A DNA stretch of 64,000 nucleotides. Source: Paenibacillus sp. RC67. GTDB taxonomy: Bacteria > Bacillota > Bacilli > Paenibacillales > NBRC-103111. The stretch is taken from the NCBI RefSeq assembly GCF_030020805.1, contig NZ_CP125098.1:7855501-7919500 (forward strand). The letters are read 5' to 3'. Numbering within the stretch: the stretch's first letter is position 1; every line of letters starts with the position of its first letter. The position numbers and the translations under genes are program-made. Below the pieces are notes generated by a model. It was not told the origin of the DNA. It made no database searches and was given only the letters and a program-made list of their open reading frames with translations. This document shows, in pieces, positions 51,810 to 59,583 of this stretch.

Positions 51810-52616
51810 TTAACGCTCTGCCATTTTCATAAATGATTCGAAATCAGGGACGGTTGGGTTGGCAATATAATGTCCGCCCTCTACTTGTATGGTTTGTCCA
51901 GTAATAAACTTGGATTCATCTGAAGCCAGGAACAGAACAGTATGTCCAATATCATCCGGTTCTCCGTGATAAGGCAGCGCGTTATATTTCGCGAAGGTAT
52001 CCAATACCTCCGAAGGCATATTATTCTTGGCGGCCGGCGTCAGAATCAATCCAGGCGCGACTGCATTACAACGAATGTTATTCTTCCCATATTGGGTAGC
52101 AATATATTTAGTAAGATTTACGACAGCTGCCTTCGATGCCCCGTATGCAACCCGAACAGCATCTCCAGTAAAGCCCGCCATGGAAGCTGTATTGATGATC
52201 GAGCCTCCACCAGTATTCATCATATGAGGGATAGCGAATCTGCATCCCAATAATACGCTCTTTAAATTAACATTCATGAGCCGGTCCCACTCATCAAGAT
52301 CAACGTTAAGAATATCTAGGTCCTTCCTGAGGTTGGTCGAACCCACATTGTTGAATAGGCTCGTTATTTTACCATATTGTTGTACCGTAAATTCAACAGC
52401 TTCCTTGATCGAATCTCCATCTCCCGCATCAAGAAATACGCCCACTGCTTCGCCACCTTGGGCTTTAATATTCTCAGCGGCTTCTATTGCACCATTCGTA
52501 TTAAAATCCGCAATGACTACTTTAGCTCCTGCTTTTGCCATTAGGTTAGCCGTGGATAAGCCTATGCCTGAAGCCCCTCCAGTGATAAGCGCCACCTTGT
52601 CTTTCATTCTCTCCAT
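51810..52616 (-). CDS. Short-chain dehydrogenase/reductase
   Basis: This 268-residue enzyme has VALITGGASGIGLST, FNNVGS in place of NNAG, the catalytic serine in INTASMAGFTG, YGASKAAV and the end KFITGQTIQVEGGHYI. AAGGAG lies eight bases before the ATG at 52616. The upstream region carries palindromic repeats (52673-52710) that are probable operators. It pairs with the SDR at 50939; both may act on the same inducing compound. Confidence 0.92.
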   Translation of the reverse strand: MERMKDKVALITGGASGIGLSTANLMAKAGAKVVIADFNTNGAIEAAENIKAQGGEAVGVFLDAGDGDSIKEAVEFTVQQYGKITSLFNNVGSTNLRKDLDILNVDLDEWDRLMNVNLKSVLLGCRFAIPHMMNTGGGSIINTASMAGFTGDAVRVAYGASKAAVVNLTKYIATQYGKNNIRCNAVAPGLILTPAAKNNMPSEVLDTFAKYNALPYHGEPDDIGHTVLFLASDESKFITGQTIQVEGGHYIANPTVPDFESFMKMAER

Positions 52617-52672
52617 TAGTAGGCTCCTTTCTTATAGAAACTCATAACTAGAGTATGCTCGATATTTCTATG

Positions 52673-52710
52673 TCTAATTGTTAGATATCTAATTATTAGA
52701 TATCTAGATA
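52673..52710 (-). promoter_or_regulatory. Cluster of palindromic operator sites upstream of the SDR operon
   Basis: TCTAATTGTTAGA (52673-52685), ATATCTAATTATTAGATAT (52685-52703, a perfect 19-bp palindrome) and TATCTAGATA (52701-52710) follow one another. The AT-rich dyads with ATCTAAT half-sites resemble MarR-family operators. They lie 57-94 bases before the SDR start, over the likely promoter. Confidence 0.72.
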
Positions 52711-52781
52711 ATATCAGAATATTTATTCCAGTGCAACGGAGGAACTTGGAATATCCATTCGCTGAATTTCGCGTCTAACGG

Positions 52782-52812
52782 CAAAAAAATAAGGACACCC
52801 TTGTGGGTGCCC
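52782..52812 (-). terminator. Terminator of the methyltransferase gene
   Basis: GGGCACCC and GGGTGTCC form a stem with one mismatch and an ACAA loop, followed on the minus strand by TTATTTTTTT. Confidence 0.82.
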
Positions 52813-52847
52813 AAATCTACTAACGGGATAATTTCTGCATAAAAAGC

Positions 52848-53450
52848 TTATTTTTGAGAATCAAGAATAAACATAGATGCATCTTGCCCCATGAATATTT
52901 TACTTCCATTATAAAAAATTTTGGATTGAATATCCCTGTACCCTATTTTAGTCATAATGTCAGTTAGCTTTTCTTGATTAAATCCGTTATGAACGATATC
53001 TGAAACTATGTTTTCATTTTCATTAAAATCTACGATTAGTAAATGTCCTCCTTCATTTAGAACATCGAATAATCTTGATAATACCAATTCAACATCATTA
53101 ATATGGAGGAGGACCTGAGCCATAAAAATATAGTCAGCATGTAAATCCTGTAGACCTTCCTTTTCAAAATCAAAGCATAATGTATCTACATTCTGAATAT
53201 TAAATTCAGAGATTTTTTGCTTTATTTGATTAATCATATTTTGTGATGTATCCAGAAAAAGCATAGAATTAAACTCGTTTAACAAGTTCATTCCGACTAG
53301 ACCCGTTCCACACCCAAAATCAATAGCATTCTTACTTTTAGCGTCAACTAAATATTCACGGATGGCATCTGATGATACCTTTGCAATATGAATTCTTTCA
53401 GAAGTGTCATATATATTTGCTATCATTTCAAACTTATCCGTATTTCCCAT
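52848..53450 (-). CDS. Class I SAM-dependent methyltransferase
   Basis: This 200-residue protein has motif I AIDFGCGTGLVGMNLL, the acidic end of strand 2 MLFLDTSQNM, and motif IV LHADYIFMAQVLLHIND followed by EGGHLLIVDF. The target is unknown. I choose the ATG at 53450 (MGNTDKFEM) with GGGAGAGG five bases upstream; the open frame upstream to 53603 has a different, GC-rich character and is not part of the family. The gene is distinctly AT-rich (many AAT, ATA, TTA codons) compared with its neighbours, which suggests acquisition by transfer. Confidence 0.85.
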   Translation of the reverse strand: MGNTDKFEMIANIYDTSERIHIAKVSSDAIREYLVDAKSKNAIDFGCGTGLVGMNLLNEFNSMLFLDTSQNMINQIKQKISEFNIQNVDTLCFDFEKEGLQDLHADYIFMAQVLLHINDVELVLSRLFDVLNEGGHLLIVDFNENENIVSDIVHNGFNQEKLTDIMTKIGYRDIQSKIFYNGSKIFMGQDASMFILDSQK

Positions 53451-53637
53451 TATTACCTCTCCCATCTGCCTTAAAAAATCTATTCGCAGCATCTTTATAT
53501 CCTGCCGCAAAAAGCCCGATTGCGCCAACTTGCCCGCCGAGCGTGGCCTATTCCAAGCCCATGCCCTGCAATGCGCCTTTCCAAGCCTTCTGACAGACCA
53601 CAATGGCTAGATTCCTCCATTTGCACCTTTGCTTGCT

Positions 53638-54108
53638 TTAATATTGTCCTTTAATTACAAAATACGAACCCCGAATGGTTCCGGCTAGTTTAGATTTCTG
53701 CCTAGCAAACTTAAACTTCTCTTCTAGCTCCTTTGGTACGTCCATCCCCTCAGAAAGCTTAAAACCAACGGCCCGCTTCTTAGGGTCATCAACCGTATAC
53801 ATGACATTCACCGCAAGCCCGTCCTCATAAAAGACGTAGGTAAATTTTATATTTTCCACTTGAAAACGCGATGTTTCTAAAGGTTTGGCCGCAAACGCAA
53901 TATTTCGTTCTTCTTTCAAAATTCGGTTTACATAATCAAGGCTCTCCTGACTATCGCTAGCTGGTACAACCGTAAATTCATGCTTGTATTTGGTCATAAA
54001 GTAACGGGCTTCATTAGCACGTAAACCAGCAAGCGCTTCTACTACAGGTGAAGACTCTAAACCAACCGTAGACACATTTTTAAAATCAACGATATACGAC
54101 ATTTTCAT
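53638..54108 (-). CDS. Hypothetical protein, about 156 residues
   Basis: This soluble protein reads MSYIVDFKNVSTVGLESSPVVEALAGLRANEA at the start and ends with IRGSYFVIKGQY. It looks like a mixed alpha/beta protein with no signal peptide or membrane helix. I do not recognise a family. It lies between the methyltransferase and rlmH; an AT-rich stretch of about 145 bases separates it from rlmH. A start at MSYIV, two codons later, is also possible. Confidence 0.72.
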   Translation of the reverse strand: MKMSYIVDFKNVSTVGLESSPVVEALAGLRANEARYFMTKYKHEFTVVPASDSQESLDYVNRILKEERNIAFAAKPLETSRFQVENIKFTYVFYEDGLAVNVMYTVDDPKKRAVGFKLSEGMDVPKELEEKFKFARQKSKLAGTIRGSYFVIKGQY

Positions 54109-54252
54109 TCCCCGTTTCCTCTCAACTATTTCCCAAAAATAGAAATTTCATTATCTTCTTGTCTACCAAATATTATACCAAAAATAATTCAATATAAACG
54201 TTCACGTCTGGGATATGATAAACCCCGTTGTTTCCCCGTATTAAAATTTGTG

Positions 54253-54732
54253 TCACTTATGATACGGTTCCCCCCGCATAATCTTAAACGCCCTATAAAT
54301 CTGCTCCACCAGCACCAGCCGCATCAGCTGGTGCGGCAGGGTCATGCGCCCGAACGACAGCTTCAGTTCGGCGCGTGCCAGCACCGCGGGGGCTAGCCCT
54401 AGCGAGCCCCCAATGACGAAGGCCACGTGGCTGCGCCCATACGTGGCCAGGCCCTCCACATGCCGCGCGAGCTCATCGCTCGATAGCGGCTTGCCGTCAA
54501 GAGCGAGCGCCACGACGTAGGCGTCGCTCTTGATCTGCGCGAGGATGCGTTCGCCCTCGCGTTGACGTACGAGCGCCTCCTCCGCGGCGCTCATGTTCTC
54601 CGGTGCCTTCTCATCAGGTACCTCGCTGATCTGCACCTTGGCATACGGCCCAAGGCGCTTGACATACTCTGCAATGCCCTGCACCAGATACGATTCTTTC
54701 AGCTTACCTACTGCGACAATCTGTATTTGCAT
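54253..54732 (-). CDS. rlmH: 23S rRNA pseudouridine-1915 N3-methyltransferase
   Basis: This 159-residue SPOUT enzyme methylates pseudouridine 1915 of 23S rRNA. It starts MQIQIVAVGKLKESYLVQGI, has ALDGKPLSSDELA, the SAM-binding knot FVIGGSLGLAPAVLARA and the ending LPHQLMRLVLVEQIYRAFKIMRGEPYHK, all diagnostic. The ATG at 54732 gives the standard length; the upstream open frame to 54783 is not conserved in form. About 54300-54620 is clearly richer in GC than the flanks. Confidence 0.97.
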   Translation of the reverse strand: MQIQIVAVGKLKESYLVQGIAEYVKRLGPYAKVQISEVPDEKAPENMSAAEEALVRQREGERILAQIKSDAYVVALALDGKPLSSDELARHVEGLATYGRSHVAFVIGGSLGLAPAVLARAELKLSFGRMTLPHQLMRLVLVEQIYRAFKIMRGEPYHK

Positions 54733-54795
54733 AACCCACAACATCCTTTTCTCTCTTTTGTTATCAGTTTCTTTAAATCGCAATTATCGCCAGCA

Positions 54796-54838
54796 AAATA
54801 AAAAGAAGGCCCCGTCTTCATCCGAACGTAGGACCTCC
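54796..54838 (-). terminator. Terminator after the CxxH/CxxC gene
   Basis: On the minus strand GAGGTCC pairs with GGGCCTT (with G-U pairs), followed by CTTTTTATTTT. It lies between the CxxH/CxxC gene and rlmH. Confidence 0.68.
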
Positions 54839-54866
54839 TCCAACATACTTGCTTATCCTGCCACCG

Positions 54867-55034
54867 CTATACGACCAAGAACCTTGCACGCTCCATGCAG
54901 CGCTCACAATGCGCCGGAGGCTCCCAAGCCGGAAAGCGTGTTTCATCCAGGTCGACAATATCTGGAGCATCCTCGTATTCATCGACAAATTGATCAATAG
55001 CTAATTCCAAATGTTCTTTACACACTACATACAT
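54867..55034 (-). CDS. CxxH/CxxC small zinc-binding-type protein
   Basis: This 55-residue protein begins MYVVCKEHLELAIDQFVDEYED and ends PPAHCERCMERARFLVV. Cys5-x-x-His8 and Cys43-x-x-Cys46 are the defining motif of the BA_5709-like CxxH/CxxC family, which in Bacillales lies between htrA and rlmH, exactly as here. It probably binds zinc; its function is unknown. Confidence 0.9.
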   Translation of the reverse strand: MYVVCKEHLELAIDQFVDEYEDAPDIVDLDETRFPAWEPPAHCERCMERARFLVV

Positions 55035-55069
55035 AATAAGACCCCATTCTTCTCTGTGTACTTCCTCTG

Positions 55070-56305
55070 TTACCGGTCAGTCAGCTCAGCCATCGTGACC
55101 GTAGCCGTTGCTTTTTTACCGGCACGGTAATAGGTAATGCTGATTTTATCACCGATCTTTTTCTGGCTGTAAATGTACTTGCGCAGCGCAAGCGTACTGT
55201 CTACCGGCTTACCGTCCAGCTCGACGATAACATCATTGGTTTTCAAGCCGGCATCCTTCGCTGGTCCGGTCGCATCAATAATGATAATACCAGTTTTCAC
55301 ATTCGCAGGCAGCTTTAATACTTCGGTCCCTTTAAAAGATTGCAAATTTTGCGTCACAACACCGATATAGGGCCTTTTAATCTTATGATCTTTAATCAAC
55401 GTATCCAGAACCGGTTTGACTGAATTGATAGGAATAGCGAAGCCAAGCCCTTCGACTCCCATGTCCGCTACCTTCAATGTATTGATTCCAACGACCTTAC
55501 CTTCCAAATTCACCAAGGCTCCGCCGCTGTTTCCCTGATTAATGGCCGCATCTGTCTGGATAACATCCATCTCCCAATCATACTCTCCTTGTTGGCCTAG
55601 GGAAACCGGTATCGTGCGTTTAGGCCAGCTAATAATCCCTCTAGTTACACTTGGAGCAAAGCCCAGACCTAAAGGGTTGCCTACCGCAATCGCCGTTTCT
55701 CCAGCTTTCAATGCATCAGAATCCCCGAATTCAGCTACCTGCTTAATCCCGCTTCCGTCCATCTCCAGCACCGCCAAGTCGGTCATTTGATCTCGACCTA
55801 GAAGAGTAGCCGTCTTCCGTTCCCCGGTCGATGTCACTACCTCTAACTGATTGAAGCCCTCCACTACGTGATTGTTCGTCACGATACGGACCTTATCTCC
55901 CGCCTTTTGAAAGAGGATGCCGGAACCGAGTCCTACAGCTCCCGACATAACACTTTTGTCGCTTTCCTTGTTGGATGCAACGACGCTAATGACGGTAGGA
56001 CTCACTTTAGCTGCCGCACGAACAACGGAATCGCTTGCGAGCTGCTGCTCATCTAGTGCACCCGCCGAGCTGCTCGACTTACCAGCATCTGTAGAAGCAA
56101 CAGCCGGAAAAGCCTGATCCGTGGTCTTGCCCCCTGTTCCGAATAGGAGTACCAGCGCCAGCATCACAGCCGCTCCACCAAGCGCAGGCAGCAGCCAAGG
56201 GGCGTTAAGCACTTTTGACCGGTTTCCGCCTTGCTTGCCTGGTGGCGTCCACCCATTCCATCGCGAAACCTTAGTGGAATAAAAATCATCATCGAACAGA
56301 CTCAT
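55070..56305 (-). CDS. htrA: HtrA/DegP-like S1C serine protease
   Basis: This protein of about 411 residues has a cytoplasmic N terminus, one membrane helix (about 37-56), a Ser/Gly-rich linker, a trypsin-like protease domain and a C-terminal PDZ domain (from about 310, KRPYIGVVTQNL). The triad is visible: His146 (VTNNHVVEG), Asp176 (MTDLAVL) and Ser260 (INQGNSGGAL). It degrades misfolded proteins at the outer face of the membrane. The ATG at 56305 (MSLFDDDFYS) follows GGGAGCGG. It sits next to the walRKHIJ block, its standard location. Confidence 0.95.
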   Translation of the reverse strand: MSLFDDDFYSTKVSRWNGWTPPGKQGGNRSKVLNAPWLLPALGGAAVMLALVLLFGTGGKTTDQAFPAVASTDAGKSSSSAGALDEQQLASDSVVRAAAKVSPTVISVVASNKESDKSVMSGAVGLGSGILFQKAGDKVRIVTNNHVVEGFNQLEVVTSTGERKTATLLGRDQMTDLAVLEMDGSGIKQVAEFGDSDALKAGETAIAVGNPLGLGFAPSVTRGIISWPKRTIPVSLGQQGEYDWEMDVIQTDAAINQGNSGGALVNLEGKVVGINTLKVADMGVEGLGFAIPINSVKPVLDTLIKDHKIKRPYIGVVTQNLQSFKGTEVLKLPANVKTGIIIIDATGPAKDAGLKTNDVIVELDGKPVDSTLALRKYIYSQKKIGDKISITYYRAGKKATATVTMAELTDR

Positions 56306-56516
56306 CGCAACCCGCTCCCTTCTCTGCCTCAATGCAGAGCCGCCATTCTAGTAATCTTTCAAACTTTTACGAAATAATAGGAATGTTTTACCCATCGTAA
56401 GACTAGAATAAGAGTATGAACCCGGTAGCAATCCTACAGAAGCACACCCGGCCGTAAACTCTGTTGCTTCAAGGGGAGCGCCCAAAACTCGTTTTCCGGA
56501 AAGGATGCCGAACCCT

Positions 56517-56744
56517 ATGAATCGTATTTCCAACCATTTAGAACAAGTAGATTTGATTGCCAAGGTAGCCGACTTGAAGAACGCCCATTACCAGAACGCA
56601 CTGCTAGTCAGCGCCTTGATCGAAGTACTCGTAGAAAAAGGAATTATCACCGCTCAGGACATTGCATCGATGTCCAAACAATTAGACGCAGCTTTTACTC
56701 CCGAACCGGAGCTTACTCCTCATCCAAGCGATCCCACTCCGTAG
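56517..56744 (+). CDS. Small hypothetical protein overlapping yycJ convergently
   Basis: This protein of about 75 residues is mostly helical and ends with a Pro-rich tail (AAFTPEPELTPHPSDPTP). A GGAAAGGA site lies about 11 bases before the ATG at 56517; the ATG at 56505 is too close to it. The middle, LKNAHYQNALLVSALIEVLVEKGIITAQDIASMSKQ, looks like a real amphipathic two-helix unit. Its last 32 bases overlap the 3' end of yycJ on the other strand. I do not recognise a family. Confidence 0.68.
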   Translation: MNRISNHLEQVDLIAKVADLKNAHYQNALLVSALIEVLVEKGIITAQDIASMSKQLDAAFTPEPELTPHPSDPTP

Positions 56745-57516
56745 CGCGGTCATAATATGTATCCATCAGCCGGGCGCGGTGGTCGTCAGCAGCGAGTCGC
56801 TCTTCTACTACACTATTCACCGTCAGCCTGGCCAAATCCATCATGTTATGATCCCGACTCAAGTGAGCCAGATAGACTCTTTTTGTTCTGGAAGTCATGA
56901 TATCGACAAGACCGATCCCAGCAGCTTCATTGGATAAATGCCCCAAGTCACTTAGGATACGCCGCTTAATATTCCATGGATATTTCCCCATCCGCAGCAT
57001 CTCGATATCATGATTGGACTCCAATATCAGCGCGTCGCTGTCTTGAATTTTCTCTTTCACCTTGGAGCTCATATATCCTAAATCGGTAGCCAAGCTCAGC
57101 TTTTGATCCTCATGATAGAAGCAGTACCCCACCGGTTCCGCTGCGTCATGAGAGATGCCGTACGATTCCACCTGCAGGGAGCCAAAATTGCGCACCTCTC
57201 CAGTTTCCATCACACATCGCTTGTCATCAGCAATCTCACCGATATGCTTATTCAGCTCTTCCCAAGTCTTCTCATTCGCGTATACTGGCAAATCGTATTT
57301 TCGCGCTACAGCGCCTAAGCCTTTAATATGGTCCGCATGCTCATGCGTCACCAGAATCGCATCCAGCTCTGAGGCAGCCATGTCTTTCTCCTTCAGCAGC
57401 TGATCGATCTTCTTGGCGCTGAGCCCTGCATCGATTAATACTTTACCCTCATCTGTCGCAACCACCAGCGCATTCCCTGTAGAACCGCTGGACAATACTG
57501 TAAAGCGCATCCCCAT
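56713..57516 (-). CDS. walJ: MBL-fold metallohydrolase WalJ/YycJ
   Basis: This protein of about 267 residues has the metallo-beta-lactamase motif THEHADHIKG (about residue 60) and further metal ligands in GISHDAAE, ATDLGYMSS and LAHLSRDHNMMD. The family (YycJ) links cell division and wall synthesis to DNA processing in Bacilli. I use the ATG at 57516, nine bases after GGGAG. It is the last gene of the walRKHIJ operon here, with htrA further downstream. Confidence 0.94.
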   Translation of the reverse strand: MGMRFTVLSSGSTGNALVVATDEGKVLIDAGLSAKKIDQLLKEKDMAASELDAILVTHEHADHIKGLGAVARKYDLPVYANEKTWEELNKHIGEIADDKRCVMETGEVRNFGSLQVESYGISHDAAEPVGYCFYHEDQKLSLATDLGYMSSKVKEKIQDSDALILESNHDIEMLRMGKYPWNIKRRILSDLGHLSNEAAGIGLVDIMTSRTKRVYLAHLSRDHNMMDLARLTVNSVVEERLAADDHRARLMDTYYDRATEWDRLDEE

Positions 57517-57549
57517 AACTCTAAACTCCCATCCTACAACCTGCAAAAG

Positions 57550-58287
57550 CTACTTTTTGTTTTTTTGCGGCGGATCAACCGCCCCGTTCAAAGCATGAAC
57601 ATAATAGATTTCCCCATTGCCGACAACCCGCCAGTAAGGCACCAAAAACATGGTTTGGGAATTAAACGTCTGCCCATGGTACCCCAGCTTGATGCTGCTG
57701 ACGACCGTTCCGCTCGGGAAATAATTTTCAATCAGACTGCCAAGCACCGTGTAAGGGGAAATGACCTTCTGTTCCTTCTGATCCCCCTCCTGCTTAACGT
57801 CCGCGTATTCTTGACGATAGGCTACGATCATCCCGTTTTGTTCCGTAAGCTCAAGCCTTACTTCGAACATCGGGTACGCTCCGTACAGCTCATGAAATAC
57901 ATAGGTTCCATTAGCACTTAGAACCGGGTCATATAAATATTTATCCATATTCGGAATAGCAGCCCGCGCAGCGGCATCCTTAGATGTCCCTTTGCTTAGC
58001 AGAGGACTGTATTTAAACGGCATCTCCAGCGGAACCGGTTTGTCCATCGTCAGCTTCTCATCGAATTGAACGACAATCTCCTTCATACGCGGTACTTCCT
58101 TAGGCATTTCTGCATTAATCTGAATATTCTTGCTCTTCATTAGCCGCTGAATCTCTTCTGTTGAGCTTGCTGTAGAGGGATCGAACTCCAGAAGGTCCGA
58201 ACGGGTCGTCCACAGCTGGTAGCCGAGCACCAAATTCAGTAAAAAAAACGAAAGGATCAATATAGTTTTAGCTCGACTCCAGTCCAT
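57550..58287 (-). CDS. walI: WalI/YycI two-component accessory protein
   Basis: This 245-residue protein starts with a single membrane helix (MDWSRAKTILILSFFLLNLVLGYQLW), the typical YycI opening, followed by an external domain with the YycI-like end YHGQTFNSQTMFLVPYWRVVGNGEIYYVHALNG. It modulates the WalK kinase together with YycH in the membrane. AAGGAGG lies just before the ATG. It follows yycH by 18 bases. Confidence 0.93.
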   Translation of the reverse strand: MDWSRAKTILILSFFLLNLVLGYQLWTTRSDLLEFDPSTASSTEEIQRLMKSKNIQINAEMPKEVPRMKEIVVQFDEKLTMDKPVPLEMPFKYSPLLSKGTSKDAAARAAIPNMDKYLYDPVLSANGTYVFHELYGAYPMFEVRLELTEQNGMIVAYRQEYADVKQEGDQKEQKVISPYTVLGSLIENYFPSGTVVSSIKLGYHGQTFNSQTMFLVPYWRVVGNGEIYYVHALNGAVDPPQKNKK

Positions 58288-58305
58288 GGGTTCCCTCCTT
58301 CATTC

Positions 58306-59583
58306 TTATTCCAAAAACTCATACGTGCCGTCTCTTAGCTCCACCGTCCATGCAGGCACTAATTCCATCTTTTGTTCCCCTACGATCGGGCGATATCCCG
58401 GAAATATGGAGATCACCGCATTTTTCTTCGGATATTGGTTCAGCTTGGCATCGAGCACTTCGCCATAGCTTAGCGATACTTCTTTGCTCATAACCCCTTG
58501 AGAGTCCGGAATAATCGTTGATCGCTCATAGCTTGAAACGATGCCCTTTTGCAGCACCATCTTTATAAATCCAATATTTTCACTGTGTTGATTTATAATC
58601 GGGAGTGATCCGTAATACTGCCTGAAAATGAAAGCCTGGTTCACAGGAAGTAACCGCTGCGGCACCTTTTGCACCCCAAACTGGCCATTCCAGCCTCCGT
58701 GCTGATTGACGAACTGCACCGCCGAAATTAAATTCTCCTGCACATCGATCTTACTGTCAGCCGGTGCGACCGGGTCAGAGTAAATAAGCCAATGCTGGTC
58801 GTTTTTCAACTGCAATCCCCGCTTCGCATCGGTATAAATCTCCGTACCGTCCCATTCCGACAAGTTCCTTGTTATAGCTGGGTCCACGAAGAACGTCCGC
58901 TTCAGCTGATCGCCTGTAAATTGAGTGTAGGTAAGTTTGTAGCTGGGGAATGTGATCGGCTTGGTCGGCAAATAAAAATCACTGTCGACTTTATACGGAA
59001 CCGTGCCTTCCACTGCCATCAAGCGTTCAATATCTTTAGCGGAAATATCCGCCTTCTGCACCTCATACACCGTGCTGGCCGTATCCGTGAACAATATTGT
59101 ACGAACCTCGTCCTTCGCTTCTCTGGCGATAATCCAAATCCGCGTAATAATATCGTTATCCGTAGGCAAATCGCCTTTCAGCTGCATAATGCGTTGTAAA
59201 ATATTAATCGGCACTCCATCGCGGAAAAACAGCTCAATCCCCTGCTGTTTACCCCGAACCTCATCCAGATTCATGTTTAAGGCGGAGACCGTTGTTTTGC
59301 GAAATCCCGAAAGTGTCCTCTGCTTCACACTATCCAGCACTTGATTGTAAGCGGCCGTATTCGGATACAGCACCGTATGCACCTGATTCCCCATATGAAG
59401 AACAACTTGATCCGCGAACAATAAGTCTTCCAGCTTGGCCTGCGTGCCAATTGGGTCTGTTTTTACATAGTCTTGTTGAACAAGAGGATCAAACTTCGGA
59501 GAGCTATAGGACAGGTAGTACGTTTGTACCAAGCTAAGCCCGACAAGGAGCACCAGCAGCCATGTTTTCAGCTTATCGATCAT
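58306..59583 (-). CDS. walH: WalH/YycH two-component accessory protein
   Basis: This 425-residue protein has a short cytoplasmic end, one membrane helix (about 7-24, LLVLLVGLSLVQTYYLSY) and a large external YycH domain that ends TVELRDGTYEFLE. It forms a complex with YycI and WalK and restrains or tunes kinase activity. The ATG overlaps the walK stop codon. Confidence 0.93.
   Translation of the reverse strand: MIDKLKTWLLVLLVGLSLVQTYYLSYSSPKFDPLVQQDYVKTDPIGTQAKLEDLLFADQVVLHMGNQVHTVLYPNTAAYNQVLDSVKQRTLSGFRKTTVSALNMNLDEVRGKQQGIELFFRDGVPINILQRIMQLKGDLPTDNDIITRIWIIAREAKDEVRTILFTDTASTVYEVQKADISAKDIERLMAVEGTVPYKVDSDFYLPTKPITFPSYKLTYTQFTGDQLKRTFFVDPAITRNLSEWDGTEIYTDAKRGLQLKNDQHWLIYSDPVAPADSKIDVQENLISAVQFVNQHGGWNGQFGVQKVPQRLLPVNQAFIFRQYYGSLPIINQHSENIGFIKMVLQKGIVSSYERSTIIPDSQGVMSKEVSLSYGEVLDAKLNQYPKKNAVISIFPGYRPIVGEQKMELVPAWTVELRDGTYEFLE

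Noticed and set aside
52681..52710. Possible restriction-like or attachment repeats in the AT-rich palindromes before the SDR genes
   Set aside because: Placement over a promoter and the dyad form fit operators better; no integrase or duplication is nearby.
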